Of a DNA stretch of 11,159 bases, positions 7,711 to 11,159 are shown in pieces (position 1 is the stretch's first letter; every line of letters begins with the position of its first letter). Source of the stretch: Rhizobiaceae bacterium (GTDB lineage: Bacteria; Pseudomonadota; Alphaproteobacteria; Rhizobiales; Rhizobiaceae); NCBI GenBank assembly GCA_014380965.1, contig JACMIV010000042.1, positions 1-11,159 of the forward strand. Direction: 5' to 3'. A program made the translations under genes and the position numbers. The notes under the pieces were generated by a model. The model did not search any database. It was not told the DNA's origin and was given only the letters and a program-made list of their open reading frames with translations.

Positions 7711-8163
7711 ATGGCCGAGGTTCTCTTCTATCATCTGACCGAAAGCCGGCTCGAGGAGGCTCTGCCCGATCTCCTCGAGAAGTGCCTCGCCCGCGGCTGG
7801 CGCGTTGTGGTCCAGACGCTGACGGAGGAGCGCCGCGACGCGCTCGATCATCACCTCTGGACCTTTCGCGACGACGCCTTCATCGCTCACGGCACGGATG
7901 CCGACGGCTCCGGCGCCCTGCAGCCGATTCTACTCACCGTCGACGCCGCGCAGGCCGCCAACGACCCGCAATGTCGGTTCCTGGTGGAAGGCGCCGAACC
8001 GGCTTCGCTGGAGGGCTACGTGAGGGGGGTCTACCTCTTCGACGGCCACGACGAGGCGCAGCTTTCGAGTGCGCGGGCGCGTTGGACGATCGAGAAGAAT
8101 GCGGGCCATCAGGTCACCTACTGGCAGCAGACCGACGACCGGAGGTGGGTGAAGAAGGCGTGA
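7711..8163 (+). CDS. holC: DNA polymerase III chi subunit
   Basis: Accessory subunit of the replicative polymerase clamp loader. In E. coli chi binds single-stranded DNA-binding protein and bridges to the clamp loader through psi (HolD). The 150-residue protein carries the family landmarks: an N-terminal FYHLTESRLEEALPDLLEK helix-strand unit, RVVVQTLTEERRDALDHHLW (31-50), the FRDDAFIAHG segment (52-61), and a C-terminal ARARWTIEKNAGHQVTYWQQ (121-140) ending in WVKK. Length matches known HolC (about 147-150). It lies 31 bases after pepA and is probably co-transcribed. A purine-rich GGGACGATCGAG precedes the ATG. An ATG at 7682, two bases after the pepA stop, is in a different frame and only opens a short unsupported frame. 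Its 3' end faces the convergent bpt gene. Confidence 0.95.
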   Translation: MAEVLFYHLTESRLEEALPDLLEKCLARGWRVVVQTLTEERRDALDHHLWTFRDDAFIAHGTDADGSGALQPILLTVDAAQAANDPQCRFLVEGAEPASLEGYVRGVYLFDGHDEAQLSSARARWTIEKNAGHQVTYWQQTDDRRWVKKA

Positions 8164-8167
8164 GGGG

Positions 8168-8220
8168 AAGTGCCGTTTTGTTGTTCTGCGGTCCGACGAC
8201 CGTGCGACGCGGCGGCACTT
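8168..8220. repeat. Inverted repeat between convergent holC and bpt, possible bidirectional terminator
   Basis: AAGTGCCG (8168-8175) and CGGCACTT (8213-8220) are perfect 8-bp inverted arms. Inside them CGGTC-CGAC-GACCG (8189-8202) is a second, compact hairpin. The right arm reaches into the bpt stop codon. There is no T-run after the structure on either strand, so a classical intrinsic terminator is not shown. Position between converging genes makes a transcript-ending role plausible. Confidence 0.35.
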
Positions 8221-8986
8221 ACTCCCCAGTCAGCTCCGGCACGAACGGCTCCCAGCCCTTAGGCTGAAGGTGTTCCTGCGGCTGGTAGCGGATCTTGTAG
8301 TCCATCTTGCGCGAGCCCTTCACCCAATAGCCGAGATAGAGATAGGGCAGGCCGAGCTTCCGGGTGCGCTCGATGTGGTCGAGGATCATGTGAGTGCCGA
8401 GGCTGCGCTCGTGCTCCTCGGGCTCGAAGAACGAGTAGACCATCGACATGCCGTCGCCCATCACGTCGCTGAGCGCAGTGGCGACGAGCGCGCCGTCGGA
8501 CGCTGGGAGAAACCCCGAATCGGGTCCGCGGCGGCGATATTGAACGATCCGCGTATCGACCTGGCTGTCCTCGACCATCATGGCGTAGTCGAGCACCGAC
8601 ATTTCCGACATGCCCCCCTTGGCGTGACGATCGTCGAGGTAACGGCGAAAGAGCGCGTACTGCTCCGTCGAGGGCGTCGCGATTTCCATGCGGCCGACGA
8701 GGTCGCGGTTCTTCGCCGTCACGCGCTTCATCGACTTGGTCGGCTCGAAGCGGTCGACGAGGATGCGCACGGAAACGCAAGCTCGGCAGCGCTCGCAGGC
8801 GGGCCGGTAGGCGATGTTCTGGCTGCGCCGGAAGCCGCCTTGCGTCAGGAGGTCGAGCAGGTCCGGCGCGCGATCCCCGACGAGATGCGTGAAGACCTTC
8901 CGTTCGAACTGGCCGGCAAGATAGGGGCAGGGGGAGGGGGAGGTGAGAAAGAACTGCGGCGTCTGCGGCTGATGGTGAGCAGTCAT
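8219..8986 (-). CDS. bpt: Aspartate/glutamate leucyltransferase (leucyl-tRNA-protein transferase)
   Basis: Cytosolic enzyme of the bacterial N-end rule pathway. It transfers leucine from leucyl-tRNA to proteins whose first residue is aspartate or glutamate, marking them for ClpS/ClpAP degradation. The 255-residue protein shows the N-terminal arginyl/leucyl-transferase domain (about 14-85) with CPYLAGQ (C20) and the cysteine cluster C64, C67 and C70 in [10 protein letters not shown]. The C-terminal GNAT-like domain follows (about 105-236), with [36 protein letters not shown] and [10 protein letters not shown]. Length matches the Bpt/Ate1 family in alphaproteobacteria (about 245-260). Older annotations call it arginyltransferase. 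GGAAGG lies about ten bases before the ATG. It is convergent with holC and lies 161 bases downstream of the RDD gene on the same strand. All key motifs are intact. Confidence 0.97.
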   Translation of the reverse strand: MTAHHQPQTPQFFLTSPSPCPYLAGQFERKVFTHLVGDRAPDLLDLLTQGGFRRSQNIAYRPACERCRACVSVRILVDRFEPTKSMKRVTAKNRDLVGRMEIATPSTEQYALFRRYLDDRHAKGGMSEMSVLDYAMMVEDSQVDTRIVQYRRRGPDSGFLPASDGALVATALSDVMGDGMSMVYSFFEPEEHERSLGTHMILDHIERTRKLGLPYLYLGYWVKGSRKMDYKIRYQPQEHLQPKGWEPFVPELTGE

Positions 8987-9062
8987 GTCAGCGCAACCTT
9001 CCCCGCCTCTGAATTCCGCCGTGCCCGGTCAAATACTAACCACACTGTCCACGCCAATCCAA

Positions 9063-9082
9063 CCGTTCGTCATGACGGATGG
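9063..9082. repeat. Imperfect palindrome upstream of bpt
   Basis: The centre CGTCATGACG (9068-9077) is a perfect 10-bp palindrome. With flanking bases it forms an 8-pair stem around CATG as plus-strand RNA, including two G-U pairs. It lies about 77 bases upstream of the bpt ATG, where an operator could be. The structure is visible; function is unknown. Confidence 0.35.
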
Positions 9083-9147
9083 ACGCAGGGGGAAAACCGG
9101 GAATCAGCAAGTTCGTTCTGCAAACCGGCGACGGAGGAAGGCTTGGG

Positions 9148-9618
9148 TCAGCGGTCGCGGACGACGACGGTGCCGAGCAGGAGATCCTGGAGGAGCTGCT
9201 TCTTTGGCGTGAAGATGCCGACAAGGAGGACGAGCGGCGTGAGCACAGCGTTCGAGGCCCAGAAGAGGACGCCATGAAGGATCGCCAACGTCGGATCGAC
9301 CCGGCCGCCGTCGAGACGCAAGAGCTTTACGCCGGCAAGCCGCATTCCCGGCGTCGCCTGCGCCGCGCCGCCGAGGGTGAAGCCGATATAGGCGATGGCG
9401 ATGATCGGCAGGAGTGCGCCGTAGAGCACCCAGCCGAGGCCGAACGTGACGATCCCGAGCAGAAAGACAACGACGGAGGCTGGGACCCAGAGCAGGAGAA
9501 TAAAAGTGTAATCCACAACGAAACCGACGATTCGGCGTGTCCGCACCCCGTCGTAACGGCGCGAGGCTTCACTATGGTGTTCCCGCGTTTCGAAATGCGG
9601 AGTGCTGCGGTCGCTCAT
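9148..9618 (-). CDS. RDD-family small integral membrane protein
   Basis: Inner-membrane protein of the RDD family, named for conserved arginine and aspartates; the function of most members is unknown, and a few have been linked to ion transport. The 156-residue protein has a soluble basic N-terminus (1-28) and the motif RRIVGFVVDY (R29, D36). Membrane segments lie at about 30-56, 60-82 and 112-136. ATPGMRLAGVKLLRLDGG (88-105) is the family's characteristic loop, and the protein ends with LLQDLLLGTVVVRDR. Length is typical for a single RDD domain. It lies 183 bases downstream of hemB and 161 bases upstream of bpt, all leftward. The spacing allows its own promoter. The Shine-Dalgarno sequence is weak (GAAGAT). 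I cannot assign a substrate. Confidence 0.88.
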   Translation of the reverse strand: MSDRSTPHFETREHHSEASRRYDGVRTRRIVGFVVDYTFILLLWVPASVVVFLLGIVTFGLGWVLYGALLPIIAIAYIGFTLGGAAQATPGMRLAGVKLLRLDGGRVDPTLAILHGVLFWASNAVLTPLVLLVGIFTPKKQLLQDLLLGTVVVRDR

Positions 9619-9801
9619 AAACGATCTTCAAACGTCCGGGGCCAGAGTAAGGCAGGCCGAGAGGAGAGCCGGATGCCTCCGTCGCGTTTTAATTGGGGAC
9701 GGAACTCGGCTATTCAACGCGCAAGGCGTCTGGCTTGCCGCACAAACTTTGCCTCCGCCGGATGAAGCGGGTCACGCTCCCTGCCGCCGGCCTCGAAATG
9801 C

Positions 9802-10824
9802 TCAAGCCCCGCGAAGACGTCTGGCGACCCGCGGCGAGAAATAACTGAGAACACCGGCCGCGCCAGCGCGTTTGAAGGCGGCAAGGCTCTCCATCATCGC
9901 GCGGTCGCCGTCGAGCCAACCGTTCGCCGCGGCCGCCATGATCATCGAGTACTCGCCCGAGGTCTGGTAGGCGAACGTCGGCATGGCGAAGTTCTGGGCA
10001 AGCTTTGCGACGATGTCGAGATAAGGCATCCCGGGCTTGACCATGATCATGTCCGCGCCTTCTGCGATGTCTTGTTCGGCCTCGCGAAGCGCCTCGGCGC
10101 CGTTGCCGTAGTCCATCTGGTAGGTCCGCTTGTCGCCGCGCAGCATGGATCCCGAGCCGACCGCTTCGCGGAACGGCCCGTAGAATGCCGAGGCGTATTT
10201 CGCCGCATAGGACATGATGAGCGTGTCTGAAAAGCCTTCCGCGTCAAGCGCCGCTCGTATGCAGGCGACGCGCCCGTCCATCATGTCGGACGGGCCGATG
10301 ATGTCGCACCCGGCCTTCGCCTGGACTATGGCCTGCCGGCACAGCATCTCGACCGAAGCGTCGTTGTCGATCCGGTGCCCGCGCATGATCCCGTCGTGAC
10401 CATGGCTGGTATATGGATCGAGCGCTACGTCGCAAAGGATGCCGACCTCCGGTACCGCCTCCTTGATCGCGCGGGTGGTGCGGCAGACGAGATTGGCGTC
10501 GTTTACTGCCTCGGTCCCGCCCTCGTCGCGCAAAGCCGGGTCCGTGAATGGAAAGAGTGCGATCACCGGGATGCCCAGGTCGCGCGCCTCGCGCGCGGCG
10601 TCGACGCAACGCGCGAGCGACAGCCGGAAGACGCCAGGCATCGCCGCAACCGGCTCGTCCGCGCCGCTTCCCTCGCGCACGAAGATCGGCCAGATCAGAT
10701 CGTTGACCGTGACCTCCGTCTCGCGGACGAGCCGGCGGGTCCAGTCGTGCTGGCGCAGCCGTCGCAGGCGCGTTCCGCCCGTCGCCGCGTCGATTCGCTG
10801 GGTGGTCTCGCTGCATCTCGTCAT
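9802..10824 (-). CDS. hemB: Delta-aminolevulinic acid dehydratase (porphobilinogen synthase), magnesium-class
   Basis: Condenses two 5-aminolevulinate molecules into porphobilinogen, the first common step of haem, sirohaem and cobalamin ring synthesis, in the cytosol. The 340-residue protein has the N-terminal arm (RLRRLRQHDWTRRLVRETEV), a TIM barrel with PIFVREG and IALFPFTDP, and both Schiff-base lysines, K209 (SYAAKYASAFYGPFR) and K263 (MIMVKPGMPYLD). The metal site reads DVALDPYTSHGHDG: where E. coli has C120, C122 and C130 this enzyme has A134, D136 and D144, the aspartate-type site of the Mg-dependent class known from Bradyrhizobium and plants. The preferred ATG at 10824 has AAGG nine bases upstream; the in-frame ATG at 10833 touches that site and would add three codons. 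A promoter-like pair lies about 75-100 bases upstream. No zinc-cysteine site is present. Identification is secure. Confidence 0.98.
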   Translation of the reverse strand: MTRCSETTQRIDAATGGTRLRRLRQHDWTRRLVRETEVTVNDLIWPIFVREGSGADEPVAAMPGVFRLSLARCVDAAREARDLGIPVIALFPFTDPALRDEGGTEAVNDANLVCRTTRAIKEAVPEVGILCDVALDPYTSHGHDGIMRGHRIDNDASVEMLCRQAIVQAKAGCDIIGPSDMMDGRVACIRAALDAEGFSDTLIMSYAAKYASAFYGPFREAVGSGSMLRGDKRTYQMDYGNGAEALREAEQDIAEGADMIMVKPGMPYLDIVAKLAQNFAMPTFAYQTSGEYSMIMAAAANGWLDGDRAMMESLAAFKRAGAAGVLSYFSPRVARRLRGA

Positions 10825-10833
10825 CGGCAGCAT

Positions 10834-10837
10834 CCTT
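10834..10837 (-). promoter_or_regulatory. Ribosome binding site deciding the hemB start
   Basis: AAGG on the minus strand directly abuts the ATG at 10833 and is nine bases from the ATG at 10824. The latter spacing is workable and the former is not, so the shorter protein is preferred. Confidence 0.45.
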
Positions 10838-10898
10838 GCTTTCTGCGCTAAGTCAGGCCTGTCATGCGACGCTGTCGTCGCCGGCGCCGTCCGCTTCC

Positions 10899-10927
10899 TT
10901 ACTAAGAGAGCCGCGCGCGGTCTTCAA
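10899..10927 (-). promoter_or_regulatory. hemB: Candidate hemB promoter
   Basis: On the minus strand TTGAAG (10927-10922) is followed after 17 bases by TAGTAA (10904-10899). Spacing fits a sigma-70-type promoter, but the minus-10 matches only three of six consensus bases. It would give a leader of roughly 65-70 bases to the ATG at 10824. No Irr or RirA box was recognised nearby. Confidence 0.35.
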
Positions 10928-10940
10928 CGTGTGTCGCGGG

Positions 10941-10956
10941 GCGGACGTCCGTCCGC
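10941..10956. repeat. GC-rich inverted repeat upstream of the hemB promoter candidate
   Basis: GCGGACG-TC-CGTCCGC is a perfect 7-bp inverted repeat with a two-base centre. It lies about 14 bases upstream of the candidate minus-35 of hemB and about 29 bases before the rightward promoter candidate, so it could be an operator for either. In DNA this rich in G and C a chance origin is possible. Confidence 0.35.
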
Positions 10957-10984
10957 TGGCGAAGAAGTGGTCAGAGATGGTCGA

Positions 10985-11013
10985 TTGACCTGCCGATCAC
11001 TGCGCTCTAGCCT
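10985..11013 (+). promoter_or_regulatory. Candidate rightward promoter near the window edge
   Basis: TTGACC (five of six minus-35 bases) is followed after 17 bases by TAGCCT (three of six minus-10 bases). It points to the right edge, where a gene may start at 11146. Support is limited to the motif and spacing. Confidence 0.3.
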
Positions 11014-11159
11014 GCGACATATTCCGTGAGCGCCGTGGCATCTCGCTGGATCGGGGCAGTTGGCGTCCCCGCGGTGCGATCTGGCGTCAGACCCGTCTTT
11101 CGCCCGCCCGGCATCTCTCGCCCGACGAAAGATCCCCAAGACGAGATGACGATTACCGC

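Larger units (their letters stand above)
10834..11159. other. Non-coding region upstream of hemB to the window edge
   Basis: I see no gene that can be supported in these 326 bases. Contents are a hairpin in the likely hemB leader (GCGACG-CTGT-CGTCGC, 10866-10881), a leftward promoter-like pair, a GC-rich inverted repeat at 10941-10956 and a rightward promoter-like pair at 10985-11013. The ATG at 11146 opens a rightward frame (M-T-I-T-...) that leaves the window after four full codons. The same frame is open from a GTG at 11026. A 71-codon minus-strand frame (11139-10924) is rich in Arg, Asp and Ala and looks like a shadow. Confidence 0.55.

Noticed and set aside
8168..8220. Classical intrinsic terminator between holC and bpt
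   Set aside because: The inverted repeats are real, but neither strand has a T-run after the stem; kept only as a repeat.
8270..9277. 335-codon plus-strand frame opposite bpt and the RDD gene
   Set aside because: Antisense to bpt, which has all family motifs; the translation is low-complexity and matches nothing I recognise.
9619..9801. Promoter or terminator between hemB and the RDD gene
   Set aside because: TTGAAT followed by AATTAA at 17 bases is too poor a minus-10 match, and no stem with a T-run is present.

Overview
The window looks like chromosomal DNA of an alphaproteobacterium, most likely Hyphomicrobiales (Rhizobiales). This is inferred from the high G+C content, the lptF-lptG-lptD-surA order, a short one-domain SurA, and an aspartate-type (magnesium-class) HemB. 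I saw no transposase, integrase, phage gene, tRNA, rRNA or CRISPR array. Coding density and codon use look uniform, so this reads as core genome rather than an accessory island.

Left half (about 1-5783, minus strand): an envelope-biogenesis operon transcribed right to left, lptF, lptG, lptD, surA. The surA 3' end runs off the left edge. lptF and lptG share an ATGA overlap. The preferred lptD start lies one base after the lptG stop. surA follows after about 111 bp and has its own Shine-Dalgarno sequence. LptF and LptG are the inner-membrane permease pair of the lipopolysaccharide (LPS) exporter, LptD is the outer-membrane translocon, and SurA is the periplasmic chaperone that helps fold barrels such as LptD. 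Unusual points are three imperfect 21-bp repeats just upstream of lptF and an LptD cysteine pattern unlike that of E. coli.

Centre (5784-8163): a 390-bp divergent intergenic region, then pepA (M17 leucyl aminopeptidase) and holC (DNA polymerase III chi subunit) on the plus strand, 31 bp apart.

Right half (8219-10824, minus strand): bpt (leucyl-tRNA-protein transferase of the N-end rule pathway), a small RDD-domain membrane protein, and hemB (porphobilinogen synthase). They are transcribed hemB to RDD to bpt with gaps of about 160-180 bp, so co-transcription is uncertain. bpt converges on holC across a 55-bp gap with an inverted repeat. The last 326 bp (10834-11159) contain no gene I can support, only promoter-like elements, a GC-rich inverted repeat, and perhaps the first codons of a rightward gene at the edge.

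I found no convincing undescribed system. The best leads are the LptD cysteine arrangement and the lptF leader repeats.
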